Part shown: positions 1-7,268 of the stretch, piece by piece
Layout of the letters: every line of letters begins with the position of its first letter
Position numbering within the stretch: position 1 is the stretch's first letter
DNA from: an uncultured Eubacteriales bacterium
GTDB taxonomy: Bacteria > Bacillota > Clostridia > Lachnospirales > Lachnospiraceae
NCBI GenBank assembly: GCA_900321505.1
Contig: ONWK01000277.1
Coordinates: forward strand, 1 to 10,356
Direction of reading: 5' to 3'
Length of the DNA stretch: 10,356 bases
Notes under the pieces: model-generated
Databases searched by the model: none
Told to the model about the DNA's origin: nothing
Seen by the model: the letters and a program-made list of their open reading frames with translations, nothing else
Program-made: the position numbers and the translations under genes

Positions 1-44
1 AAAAAAATACAATATTCCCCGTATTATTCAGGCTCCGGTTGGTA

Positions 45-94
45 TATAATATAAACTGTCTCAGTAGGACTAAATAACTCATTACGGAGGATCA
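45..94 (+). promoter_or_regulatory. Probable promoter and ribosome site of the transaldolase gene
   Basis: A perfect TATAAT box lies at 45-50, which would start transcription near 57 and give a leader of roughly 40 bases. No good -35 hexamer is visible at the usual distance (22-27 reads tattat), so the promoter may be weak or activator dependent. CGGAGG at 85-90 sits 8 bases before the ATG at 99 and is a good ribosome-binding site that fixes this start. I found no convincing operator here; a short AATAC/GTATT inverted repeat (6-10 and 21-25) is too small to interpret. Confidence 0.5.
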
Positions 95-98
95 GAAA

Positions 99-752
99 AT
101 GAAGTTTTTTATTGATACTGCCAATGTTGATCACATAAGAAAAGCAAATGATATGGGCGTTATCTGCGGCGTTACCACAAATCCGTCCCTTATTGCAAAA
201 GAGGGCAGGGATTTTAAGGAGGTTATCAGCGAGATCGCTTCTATCGTAGACGGACCTATCAGCGGCGAGGTCAAGGCTACCACGGTTGATGCGGAAGGCA
301 TGATCGTTGAGGGCCGGGAGATCGCAGCCATACATCCGAATATGATCGTTAAGATCCCCATGACCATCGAAGGTCTTAAGGCCGTAAAGGTTCTTTCCGC
401 GGAGGGAATCAAGACCAATGTTACTCTTATCTTCTCCGCCAATCAGGCATTGCTGGCAGCAAGAGCCGGAGCCACCTATGTATCACCCTTCCTCGGAAGG
501 CTTGATGATATAAGCTCCCCCGGTATCGAGCTTATCGAGCACATCGTACAGATCTTCAGCAACTATGATATTAGTACTGAGATCATAGCGGCAAGTATCA
601 GGAACACCGTTCATGTAACGGAGTGCGCACTTGCAGGCGCTGATATAGCTACAGTTCCCTATGCGGTTATCGAGCAGATGACAAAGCATCCTCTGACCGA
701 CCAGGGTATCGTAAAATTCCAGGAAGATTACCGCAAGGTATTCGGAGACTGA
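99..752 (+). CDS. tal: Small transaldolase (TAL/FSA family)
   Basis: This 217-residue cytoplasmic (beta/alpha)8-barrel enzyme belongs to the small transaldolase / fructose-6-phosphate aldolase family and most likely moves a dihydroxyacetone unit between sugar phosphates in the non-oxidative pentose phosphate pathway. Visible hallmarks are the N-terminal FIDTAN (D6), GVTTNPS at 24-30, the Schiff-base lysine K85 in IVKIPMT, and YVSPFLGRLDD at 127-137. Residue 131 is Phe. In E. coli fructose-6-phosphate aldolase this position is Tyr131, while true transaldolases have Phe, and the stretch closely resembles B. subtilis TAL as I recall it, so transaldolase is favoured over aldolase. Length is normal and the gene looks complete. 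It is transcribed alone, convergent with araD. In clostridial arabinose clusters a gene of this type commonly sits with the ara genes, so joint physiological use is likely, but the sequence shows no shared transcript. Confidence 0.93.
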   Translation: MKFFIDTANVDHIRKANDMGVICGVTTNPSLIAKEGRDFKEVISEIASIVDGPISGEVKATTVDAEGMIVEGREIAAIHPNMIVKIPMTIEGLKAVKVLSAEGIKTNVTLIFSANQALLAARAGATYVSPFLGRLDDISSPGIELIEHIVQIFSNYDISTEIIAASIRNTVHVTECALAGADIATVPYAVIEQMTKHPLTDQGIVKFQEDYRKVFGD

Positions 753-761
753 TTGTAACTA

Positions 762-850
762 TTCAGCAACCCCGGGAAAACATAAAACCAGTCTGGAAAG
801 TTTACTAATCAGACTGGTTTTATGTTTTCCCGGAGTCGTAGGGTGCTGAA
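762..850 (+). terminator. Long perfect hairpin after the transaldolase gene
   Basis: The arms 772-795 and 810-833 are perfectly complementary over 24 bases, around a 14-base loop (796-809). The inner part, AAAACCAGTCTG paired with CAGACTGGTTTT and followed by ATGTTTT, has the shape of an intrinsic terminator. Because the arms are palindromic, the structure forms in transcripts from either strand. Outside it, TTCAGCA (762-768) can pair with TGCTGAA (844-850), enclosing the whole element. There is no long uninterrupted T run, so termination strength is uncertain. The alternative is an mRNA-stabilising structure or a remnant of a palindromic repeat. Confidence 0.7.
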
Positions 851-866
851 CAGCTGCAACTAAAGT

Positions 867-924
867 AAAAAGCGGCCCGCCCGGGGATGGTTCAGCACCG
901 TTCCGGGTGGGCCGCTTTTTTATT
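867..924. terminator. Bidirectional intrinsic terminator between tal and araD
   Basis: GC-rich arms at 867-884 and 903-920 pair over 18 positions around an 18-base loop. The single irregular position (G879 with T908) is a G-U pair in the + strand RNA but a C-A mismatch in the - strand RNA. The + transcript then has TTTTTTT at 916-922. The - strand transcript also ends in a T run, from the A run at 867-871. It stops just 12 bases short of the araD stop codon, so it serves araD from one side and tal read-through from the other. Confidence 0.88.
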
Positions 925-935
925 ATGTTTTCTTG

Positions 936-1631
936 TCAGTTTTGTCCGTAATATGCGTTTGCGCCGTGCTTTCTGAAGAAATGCTTATCTCTTATGCAGT
1001 CCGGTGCAGGCTTAACCTGAGGATTGATCAGCTCTGTTTTCAGCGCCATCTTTGCCACCTCTTCCAGCACCACCGCATTGTGTACGGCTTCCGCAGGATC
1101 CTTGCCCCAGGTGAAAGGGCCGTGATTTGTGCAGAGTACCCCCGGTGTGTACATGGGATTGAGGCCTCTTTTTTCAAAGGTCTCAATGATCACCAGTCCT
1201 GTATTTTTCTCATATGCTTCATCTATCTCCTCGGGAGTAAGACTTCTGGCACATGGGATCTCACCATAGAAATAATCCGCATGGGTGGTTCCGTAAAGCG
1301 GTATGCTCCTTCCCGCCTGGGCCCATGAGGTTGCCTCGGTGGAGTGTGTATGAACTATGCCGCCGATCCCGGCATATTTCTTATAGAGCTCAAGGTGGGT
1401 CGGCGTATCCGAAGAAGGCTTGTATCTTCCTTCCACCTTATTGCCTTCAAGATCCATTACTACCATATCATCCGGGGACATGGTATCATAATCAACGCCG
1501 CTGGGCTTGATAACAAAAAGTCCCGACTCTCTGTCAATACCGCTGACATTTCCCCAGGTGTAGGTGATAAGGCCTCTTTTGGGAAGCTCCATATTTGCTT
1601 CGTATACTTTCCTTTTCAATTCTTCAAGCAT
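936..1631 (-). CDS. araD: L-ribulose-5-phosphate 4-epimerase
   Basis: This cytoplasmic, metal-dependent class II aldolase-like enzyme converts L-ribulose 5-phosphate to D-xylulose 5-phosphate, the last dedicated step of L-arabinose breakdown. At 231 residues it has the same length as E. coli AraD, and the known residues reappear offset by one: metal-binding H94, H96 (IVHTHS) and H170 (CTNHGPF); catalytic D119 and Y228; plus D75 in the SSDTPTH motif and H217. GNVSG at 27-31 and KPSG at 42-45 form the phosphate-binding part. AGAGGA lies 8 bases before the ATG. It follows the FGGY kinase by 93 bases in the same direction, which supports a kinase-to-epimerase pathway. It is the last gene of the array and runs into the bidirectional terminator. 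A related UlaF/SgbE-type ascorbate-pathway epimerase is possible, but the neighbours favour AraD. Confidence 0.93.
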   Translation of the reverse strand: MLEELKRKVYEANMELPKRGLITYTWGNVSGIDRESGLFVIKPSGVDYDTMSPDDMVVMDLEGNKVEGRYKPSSDTPTHLELYKKYAGIGGIVHTHSTEATSWAQAGRSIPLYGTTHADYFYGEIPCARSLTPEEIDEAYEKNTGLVIIETFEKRGLNPMYTPGVLCTNHGPFTWGKDPAEAVHNAVVLEEVAKMALKTELINPQVKPAPDCIRDKHFFRKHGANAYYGQN

Positions 1632-1724
1632 GGTATTATTCCTCTTTCTCTGTTATCCCGAAGGGAACCCGGAGTGAATGCCTTAAGCGCCGGATCCGGA
1701 CATGTTGCAGGTTGCGGTTACTTA

Positions 1725-3311
1725 TCATAACACTTCCACCGCACATCTTTCAACAGGGATCACATCCTTGAAGGTCTTCATGAACTCATCAAAGCCCTTT
1801 ATCTCTTCTTCCGACGCCGTAATGGTGGTTCCTTCCTCACCTGCAAATATCTTATCGTTAAGGAACTCCGACAGCGTTACATTTTCAGGCGATACAAGAT
1901 AAAGCGCAAGCACAGCCATACCCCAGGCTCCGCCTTCTCCGGCTGTCTCCATGACTGTTACCGGACCTCCGGTAGCTGCGGACATGATGCGCTGTCCCAC
2001 TTCCCTGGTCTTGAAATATCCTCCGTGGCCATACAGCTTGTCTACCTTAATGTCTTCCTCGTTAAAGAGGATATCAAGACCGTATTTCAATGTGCTGACT
2101 GCCGAGAAAAGATGCAGTCTCATGAAATTCGCAAGACTGAAATCCGCATCGACCTTACGCATGAATACCGGTCTTCCTTCATCAAAGCCCGTAACCGGCT
2201 CACCGGAGAAATAGTTGAAGCCCGCAAGTCCGCCGCAGTCCGGCGCACCCTTAAGAGCGATCTCAAAAAGCTTCGTATAAAGGGTATTCGTGTCAGTCTC
2301 GATACCCATAAGCTCGGAGTATTCCCTGAAGATATTTACCCAGGCGTTGATATCCGAAGTACAGTTATTGCAATGGACCATGGCCACATCGTCACCTACG
2401 GGAGTGGTGACCACATCGATCTCTTCATGCACTTCCTTAAGCGCATGCTCCATTACGACCATGGCAAAGATGCTTGTTCCGGCTGAGACATTTCCTGTCC
2501 TGACCGCTACGCTGTTGGTGGCAACCATACCGGTACCGGCATCTCCCTCCGGCGGACAGAGCAGAATGCCTGCCTCAAGGTTACCGCTTACATCCAGCTT
2601 TGCCGCTCCTTCCGCAGTAAGCGTCCCGGCCTTCTCGCCCGCAAGAAGCACCTTCGGAAGGATATCCTTCAGCTTCCAGCCGAAGCCTTTATCCGCTATC
2701 AGCTGATCAAATTCTTCGATATAGCCTTTATTATAATCACGTGTCGTGCTGTCTATCGGGAACATACCCGAAGCATCGCCTATACCAAGCACCTTCTCAC
2801 CGGTCAGCTGCCAGTGGATGTAGCCCGCCAGTGTTGTGAAGAAGGTTATATCCTTCACATGCTCCTCTCCGTTAAGGATCGCCTGATAAAGATGTGAAAT
2901 GCTCCATCTCTGGGGAATATTGAAGCCCAGCAATTCCGTAAGCTTTCCCGCAGCCTCTTCCGTGATCGTATTTCTCCATGTCCTGAAGGGCACAAGGAGC
3001 GTATCGTTCTTATCAAATGCCATATAGCCGTGCATCATCGCACTGAAGCCGATGGCTCCCAGTCTTCTGATCACCGTGTCATATTTTGATCTTACGTCCT
3101 TCAGCAGCTCGCTGTAGGCATCCTGCAGGCCGGTCCAGATCATATCAAGACTGTAGGTCCACACACCGTTCTCATACTGATTTTCCCAGTCATGGTTGCC
3201 CTGGGCGATGGGCTTTCCTGCCTCATCAACAAGCACTGCCTTGATCCTGGTTGATCCGAATTCTATTCCGAGCACCGCTTTACCGGCTTCTATAGTTTCC
3301 TTAATACCCAT
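1725..3311 (-). CDS. FGGY-family sugar kinase, probable L-ribulokinase
   Basis: This 528-residue cytoplasmic kinase has the two-domain FGGY fold and should phosphorylate a ketopentose or similar sugar with ATP. Visible parts are the N-terminal phosphate loop GIEFGSTRIK (15-24), a likely catalytic aspartate D257 in GDAGTG (256-261), GNVSAGTS (273-280), the C-domain GHGGYFKT (428-435) and the late glycine-rich GEGGAWGMA (458-466). Because AraD follows immediately, L-ribulose is the most likely substrate. The sequence does not read like E. coli or B. subtilis AraB. It may correspond to the non-orthologous clostridial ribulokinase described in Clostridium acetobutylicum as AraK; that link is from memory and unverified, so no symbol is given. 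Xylulokinase is the main alternative. The ATG is preceded by AAGGA at about 9 bases and a nearer GGGGAG; the phosphate loop begins 14 residues in, so the start is plausible. A 207-base gap separates it from the permease upstream. Confidence 0.85.
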   Translation of the reverse strand: MGIKETIEAGKAVLGIEFGSTRIKAVLVDEAGKPIAQGNHDWENQYENGVWTYSLDMIWTGLQDAYSELLKDVRSKYDTVIRRLGAIGFSAMMHGYMAFDKNDTLLVPFRTWRNTITEEAAGKLTELLGFNIPQRWSISHLYQAILNGEEHVKDITFFTTLAGYIHWQLTGEKVLGIGDASGMFPIDSTTRDYNKGYIEEFDQLIADKGFGWKLKDILPKVLLAGEKAGTLTAEGAAKLDVSGNLEAGILLCPPEGDAGTGMVATNSVAVRTGNVSAGTSIFAMVVMEHALKEVHEEIDVVTTPVGDDVAMVHCNNCTSDINAWVNIFREYSELMGIETDTNTLYTKLFEIALKGAPDCGGLAGFNYFSGEPVTGFDEGRPVFMRKVDADFSLANFMRLHLFSAVSTLKYGLDILFNEEDIKVDKLYGHGGYFKTREVGQRIMSAATGGPVTVMETAGEGGAWGMAVLALYLVSPENVTLSEFLNDKIFAGEEGTTITASEEEIKGFDEFMKTFKDVIPVERCAVEVL

Positions 3312-3454
3312 TTCTCCCCGTCCTTTCCGATATATCTACCGGTCATACAACTGCTTTACCGGGATAGCCGATGCCGCATTCCCTGTTCGAGTAAAAGCGT
3401 GAAGCGCCTCTCCCAAAACTCCGGAGTCATGGGCGCTGATCGGTAACCGTCAGT

Positions 3455-3463
3455 ATTATCACA
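3455..3463 (-). promoter_or_regulatory. Possible extended -10 promoter for the kinase-araD genes
   Basis: Read on the - strand, TGT followed by GATAAT forms an extended -10 element (TGn plus a five-of-six match to TATAAT) just after the intercistronic hairpin. It would start transcription near 3448 and leave a leader of about 137 bases to the kinase ATG. There is no recognisable -35 box because that position falls in the hairpin arm. This is a weak call based only on the motif. Confidence 0.25.
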
Positions 3464-3470
3464 TAAACCA

Positions 3471-3517
3471 CAAAGCAGGGGCAGTTCAAGGCACTGTTGA
3501 GAACCGCCCCTACTTTG
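3471..3517 (-). terminator. Intercistronic hairpin after the last transporter gene
   Basis: Starting 2 bases after the permease stop codon, arms 3501-3517 and 3471-3487 pair over 17 positions around a 13-base loop. Two positions are G-U pairs in the - strand RNA but A-C mismatches in the opposite strand, so the fold fits only the direction in which the genes are transcribed. The following sequence (TGGTTTATGTGATAAT) is rich in T but has no clean T run. It is probably a partial terminator or an mRNA-stabilising element that separates transporter from enzyme expression. The rest of the gap, 3312-3454, holds no gene I can support. Confidence 0.65.
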
Positions 3518-3518
3518 C

Positions 3519-4550
3519 TCAGAGGGTTCTTTTCTTTTCTCTTCTCTTCAGGACCACGCTCTGAAGAATGATGAAGAAGCAAAGCATGCCGCCGGTGGTG
3601 ATACTCTGCCACCAGGGCTGATTCAGACCGCTGGATACAACGATCTTCTTTATCGTGGTAAGGGTCATGGTTCCAAAGAAGGTTCCAACCACACTTCCGA
3701 CACCACCGGTCAGAAGCGTACCGCCGATGATGGCTGACGCGATAGCGTTCATTTCCATACCTGCCGCATTTGTCGCATTTCCGGCTCCGGTATGCATCAT
3801 GAAAGTATAACCTGCGATACCGCAGAGAAGTCCGCTGATAACATAGCTTAAGAAGCGGGTTCTCTTAACATTGATGCCGAGCATGAGCGCGCTCTGCTGA
3901 TTTCCGCCGATGGCGTAGAAATTACGTCCCAGACGGAACTTCCTGAGCAGGAAGAATACTGCGATCACACAGACGATAGCTACTACTACACCGATCTCGA
4001 TCCTGAGCGGGATCTTGTTCCCGTTATTTGCGGTATAACCGAGCCAGGGGATCTCGATACGGCTGCTCATCAGATCAGCAAAGCCTTCATGATCGACCTT
4101 CTGCGGATTAACCGAAAGGATGGTTGTCAGACCTCTGGCAAAGAACATACCCGCCAGAGTAACAATAAACGGCTGGATCTCAAGATAACTGATAAGGAAT
4201 CCCTGTACCACACCAAATGCAAGACCGATACCCAGAGCAAGCAGAATGGATACAAAAATATTTCCGCCGTTGTTAAGATACAGAACACAGCTCATAACTA
4301 CGAGCGATGTAACCGCGCCGACGCTGATATCGATGCCGCCGCCGATCATAACGATCGTCAGTCCGCAGGCTACGATTATCAGACTGGTATTATCATTCAG
4401 AAGGTCGGCGATCTGCTGAACATGCAGGAATCCGCCCTGCAGAAAGATCATGGCAAGGATATACATCCCCACAAAGATACCGATCGTGATAGTCATAAGA
4501 AGCTGCGTATCGGTAAACGGTTCTCTGCTTTTTTTCATAAAATCAGTCAT
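3519..4550 (-). CDS. Sugar ABC transporter permease, YjfF-like
   Basis: This 343-residue inner-membrane protein is one of two permease subunits forming the channel of a CUT2-type sugar importer. It begins with a first membrane segment at about 18-37, followed by the family motif GGGIDISVG at 70-78 and EIQPFIVTLAGMFFARG at 124-140. It ends with a glycine-rich GGTLLTGGVGSVVGT segment, a last hydrophobic stretch and a basic tail (KRREKKR). The LAGMFFxRG and SGGVG-like features match E. coli YjfF more than YtfT. Placement last in the ATPase-permease-permease order agrees with the E. coli ytfQRT-yjfF arrangement. It starts 2 bases after the other permease ends, with AAGGAG inside that gene, so translation is probably coupled. 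The sugar itself cannot be read from a permease. Confidence 0.9.
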   Translation of the reverse strand: MTDFMKKSREPFTDTQLLMTITIGIFVGMYILAMIFLQGGFLHVQQIADLLNDNTSLIIVACGLTIVMIGGGIDISVGAVTSLVVMSCVLYLNNGGNIFVSILLALGIGLAFGVVQGFLISYLEIQPFIVTLAGMFFARGLTTILSVNPQKVDHEGFADLMSSRIEIPWLGYTANNGNKIPLRIEIGVVVAIVCVIAVFFLLRKFRLGRNFYAIGGNQQSALMLGINVKRTRFLSYVISGLLCGIAGYTFMMHTGAGNATNAAGMEMNAIASAIIGGTLLTGGVGSVVGTFFGTMTLTTIKKIVVSSGLNQPWWQSITTGGMLCFFIILQSVVLKRREKKRTL

Positions 4551-4552
4551 TT

Positions 4553-5626
4553 TTATGCAGCTCCTTTCTCCGATTTTTCAGCTTTTTTACTGCGCATATC
4601 TGCCATAAACTTCGCAAATTTCTTCTTTACCACAGGAGATCCTATAACTACCAGGATGATGATAACTATGGCCTTGTAAGCCTTTACGTCTGTTGAAGGA
4701 ACCTTCATTGCGTAAAGCGTGGTGGTAAGCATCTGGATTACATATGCTCCGATGATACTTCCGCTGATACGGAAACGACCGCCTCCCAGGCTGTTGCCGC
4801 CTATTGCTACTGCAAGGATCGTATCCATTTCCACATCCAGGAGCAGCGTTTCATGGTTGATCAGTCCAAGACGGCTTACGCCGATGGTGCCGGCAACTGC
4901 TACGCAGATTCCAAGAATGATGAAGCTCAGCAGCTTGATAAATGTTGTGTTGATACCGTTCAGCTTTGCTGCGCTTTCATTGATACCTACAGCCTGTGTG
5001 AACAGCCTCAGGGATGTGAAGCGGAAAATAAGGGCGAAAATGATCGCCATAATGATAACGATAAGTACCGGTGTCGGTACGGGTATGCCGGGGATGAAGC
5101 TTCCCCAGGCATTTATGATGGGACTTGTTACGGAAGGTGTCGCGCCGCCGTTGATCCAGTAGGCGATGGACCTTCCGCAGGTATATAGGATCAACGTCGC
5201 GATCATTGGCTGTATCTTGAACACCGCTACCAGCGTACCGTTAAATGCACCGAAGATCATAGCGATAAGGCATGCTGCAAAGAATGCAAGTACTACTGTT
5301 CCGCCCGTGATCTCAGAAGCGGATTTCAAAACCTTAACGAACATACTGCCGGCTATAGCCGCTGCAGCGCCGACACTGATATCCTGTCCTCCGCAGGCTG
5401 CGGTAACGATCGTCATACCCATGGCGAGGATGGCAAGCTCACTGGCGCCGTTGATGATACTGATCAGGTTGCCTGCAAGTACCGCATTTCCATCATTGTT
5501 ATGTGTTATCGCTACCTTGAAGAATTCAGGGTCGCGGATCAGGTTAAAGATCACCAGGATACCGATGGCGATAAGAGGTATCGCAAGGGGTCCAAGGATC
5601 TGGCCTATACTTTTTTTACTTTTCAT
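4553..5626 (-). CDS. Sugar ABC transporter permease, YtfT-like
   Basis: This 357-residue inner-membrane protein is the first of the two permeases of the CUT2 importer. It has a hydrophobic first segment at about 12-30, the family motif GGQDISVGA at 79-87 (a variant of GGIDLSVG, with Gln for Ile), KIQPMIATLI at 137-146, the cytoplasmic loop VGINESAAKLNGIN that contacts the ATPase, and AVAIGGNSLGGGRF near the end. It closes with a lysine-rich tail. These features track E. coli YtfT. Its first 11 bases overlap the end of the ATPase gene, and the purine-rich GGAGGGGAGG ribosome site lies 6 bases before the ATG inside that gene, so the two are tightly coupled. A heterodimeric channel with the YjfF-like protein is expected. 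Confidence 0.9.
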   Translation of the reverse strand: MKSKKSIGQILGPLAIPLIAIGILVIFNLIRDPEFFKVAITHNNDGNAVLAGNLISIINGASELAILAMGMTIVTAACGGQDISVGAAAAIAGSMFVKVLKSASEITGGTVVLAFFAACLIAMIFGAFNGTLVAVFKIQPMIATLILYTCGRSIAYWINGGATPSVTSPIINAWGSFIPGIPVPTPVLIVIIMAIIFALIFRFTSLRLFTQAVGINESAAKLNGINTTFIKLLSFIILGICVAVAGTIGVSRLGLINHETLLLDVEMDTILAVAIGGNSLGGGRFRISGSIIGAYVIQMLTTTLYAMKVPSTDVKAYKAIVIIILVVIGSPVVKKKFAKFMADMRSKKAEKSEKGAA

Positions 5627-7127
5627 TTTGTGCCTCCCCTCCTGCGATAGTCTTCATTACCTGTGCCTGGTTCAGATCATTTCCTTTCAGTTCCCCAACT
5701 ATGTGTCTGTCTCTCATGACGATAAGCCTGCTGCAGGTACGCAGCATCTCTTCAACCTCAGATGAAATGAAGGTAACACTTACTCCGTCCTCTGCAAGCT
5801 TCAGCACCAGCTTCTGTATCTCCAGCTTTGTTCCTACATCGATACCACGGGTAGGCTCGTCAAGGATCAGATAATCCGGATGTGTGAGCAGCCATCTTGC
5901 AAGGATAACCTTCTGCTGGTTACCGCCGCTGAGAGAACCGATGGGAGTCTCACGGCTTGCAGTCTTGATATTCAGCGCCTTAATGTATTCATCCGCAAAA
6001 GCTTCCTGCTCACTGCGGCTGATAGGCTTCCAGAAACCGTTCATTACCTGCATGGCGAGAATGATATTCTCTCTTACGCTGAGCTCGGAAATGATACCGT
6101 CACGCTTTCTGTCCTCGGCAAGATAGCCGATTCCGTTCTTCATCGCATCTATGGGCTTTGTGATCTTAACCTGCTTGCCCTTTATCTGTACCTTTCCGCT
6201 GTTAACCTTATCCGCACCGAAGATAGCCCTTACACTCTCGCTTCGTCCCGAACCGAGAAGTCCGGTAAAGCCGTTAACCTCTCCCTTTCTTATGGAGAAG
6301 TTAAAAGGAAATGCAGCGCTGCTGGAAAGATTTTCAGCCTCATAGAAGACTTCTCCTTCCTTAGTCTGCTTCTCCTCGGTCTCAGACAGACGTTCAAGCT
6401 CTTCAAGTTCCTTACCCATCATCTTCGCAACCAGCTGTACCTGAGGCAGATCTTCCACAAGATACTCGCCTACCAGCTCGCCGTTCCGGAGAACCGTGAT
6501 CCTGTCGCATACTTCATATACCTGCTCCAGGAAATGTGTAACGAATATGATTCCTACACCTCTGGACTTAAGATCCCGCATGAGGGTAAAGAGCATATTT
6601 ACTTCCTTATCGTCCAGTGAGGAGGTCGGCTCATCAAGTATCAGAACCTTGCACTGCATATCAACGGCCCGGGCGATCGCAACCATCTGCTGAACCGCGA
6701 GTGAGCAGTTGCCCAGCTGCTGACGGGCTCTTGCGGGGATCTGAAGGTTGCCCAGGATCTCATCCGCACGCTTTTCATAATCCTTCTGTTTGACCGTCAG
6801 GCCCTTGCCTCGGCCGATGAACATATTCTCGGCTACAGTCAGGTTAGGACACAGTGTGATCTCCTGATATACGGTACTTATACCGCTTATCTGTGCGTCC
6901 TGGGGAGAAGCGATATGAACCTTTTCTCCCTCAACCGATACTGTTCCGCCGTCCATAGGATAAACGCCGGTCAGTATCTTTATCAGCGTAGACTTACCCG
7001 CGCCGTTTTCCCCCATGAGCGCATGGATCTCACCCTGTCTGAGAGTAAAATCCACATTATGGAGTGCACGGACGCCGGGAAATCTCTTTTCAATCCCCCT
7101 CAGCTCCAGCAAACAAGCTTCCTGCAT
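5616..7127 (-). CDS. Sugar ABC transporter ATPase with two nucleotide-binding domains, YtfR-like
   Basis: This 503-residue cytoplasmic protein powers the importer and carries two fused ABC domains, as is typical of CUT2 systems (RbsA, MglA, AraG, YtfR). Domain 1 has Walker A GENGAGKST (39-47), a degenerate signature CSLAVQQ (141-147), Walker B VLILDEPT (161-168) and switch H198. Domain 2 has the degenerate Walker A GLLGSGRSE (289-297, no lysine), a full signature LSGGNQQK (399-406), Walker B LILDEPTRGID (420-430) and ISSE (454-457) where a switch histidine would be. This asymmetry is normal for the family and is not damage. AGGAGG lies 8 bases before the ATG. It is separated from the binding-protein gene by 141 bases containing hairpins, and overlaps the next permease by 11 bases. 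Family assignment is firm; specificity is inferred from neighbours. Confidence 0.95.
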   Translation of the reverse strand: MQEACLLELRGIEKRFPGVRALHNVDFTLRQGEIHALMGENGAGKSTLIKILTGVYPMDGGTVSVEGEKVHIASPQDAQISGISTVYQEITLCPNLTVAENMFIGRGKGLTVKQKDYEKRADEILGNLQIPARARQQLGNCSLAVQQMVAIARAVDMQCKVLILDEPTSSLDDKEVNMLFTLMRDLKSRGVGIIFVTHFLEQVYEVCDRITVLRNGELVGEYLVEDLPQVQLVAKMMGKELEELERLSETEEKQTKEGEVFYEAENLSSSAAFPFNFSIRKGEVNGFTGLLGSGRSESVRAIFGADKVNSGKVQIKGKQVKITKPIDAMKNGIGYLAEDRKRDGIISELSVRENIILAMQVMNGFWKPISRSEQEAFADEYIKALNIKTASRETPIGSLSGGNQQKVILARWLLTHPDYLILDEPTRGIDVGTKLEIQKLVLKLAEDGVSVTFISSEVEEMLRTCSRLIVMRDRHIVGELKGNDLNQAQVMKTIAGGEAQNEK

Positions 7128-7173
7128 AGCTGTTTCCTCCTCAAAAAATCCGAAATGTGTCTCATTTTTTCAA

Positions 7174-7219
7174 AGAAAGAGCGCAGTCCGCTGTTTTGAG
7201 CTATACAGCTTGACTGCGC
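7174..7219 (-). terminator. Attenuator-like hairpin between binding-protein and ATPase genes
   Basis: On the - strand RNA, GCGCAGTC (7212-7219) pairs with GACTGCGC (7181-7188). Inside these an additional GCTGT/ACAGC stem forms, separated by a small AA/G internal loop, around a loop of about 10 bases. The tail reads TCTTTCTTTG, an imperfect U-rich stretch. This would end part of the transcripts after the binding-protein gene, or protect its mRNA, giving more binding protein than membrane components, a common arrangement in ABC operons. Confidence 0.7.
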
Positions 7220-7234
7220 CTTCCATCAACATAC

Positions 7235-7255
7235 CTGTAGTCAGATCTGCTACAG
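7235..7255 (-). other. Small stem-loop just after the binding-protein stop codon
   Basis: CTGTAG (7235-7240) and CTACAG (7250-7255) are perfect 6-base arms enclosing the palindrome CAGATCTG (7242-7249). An overlapping ACAGT-T-ACTGT repeat lies at 7252-7262. The element begins 13 bases past the stop codon and precedes the larger hairpin, and may help protect the upstream message from 3' exonucleases. The stem is short, so this is a modest call. Confidence 0.4.
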
Positions 7256-7268
7256 TTACTGTCAGAGA

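Noticed and set aside
772..833. The 24-base perfect inverted repeat as the ends of a small mobile element
   Set aside because: Only 14 bases lie between the arms, no target duplication is visible, and its place between convergent genes fits a terminator better.
933..1328. Long open frames on the strand opposite the array (for example 933-1328, 2025-2486, 5166-5765, 5880-6620)
   Set aside because: All lie antisense to genes with clear family motifs, lack supporting ribosome sites and show no recognisable domains.
1690..1699. Ten-base palindrome CCGGATCCGG between the kinase and araD genes, as an operator
   Set aside because: It is a single GC-rich palindrome with no promoter beside it and no second copy in the window; too little to support a regulatory site.
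3390..3408. A catabolite-repression (cre)-like sequence in the gap before the kinase
   Set aside because: The match to the cre consensus fails at the conserved TG and CA ends, so it is no better than chance.
7170..7232. A 20-codon reading frame (- strand) across the attenuator hairpin, possible leader peptide
   Set aside because: No ribosome-binding site precedes it, its codons show no run of one amino acid that would suggest attenuation control, and it is short enough to be chance.
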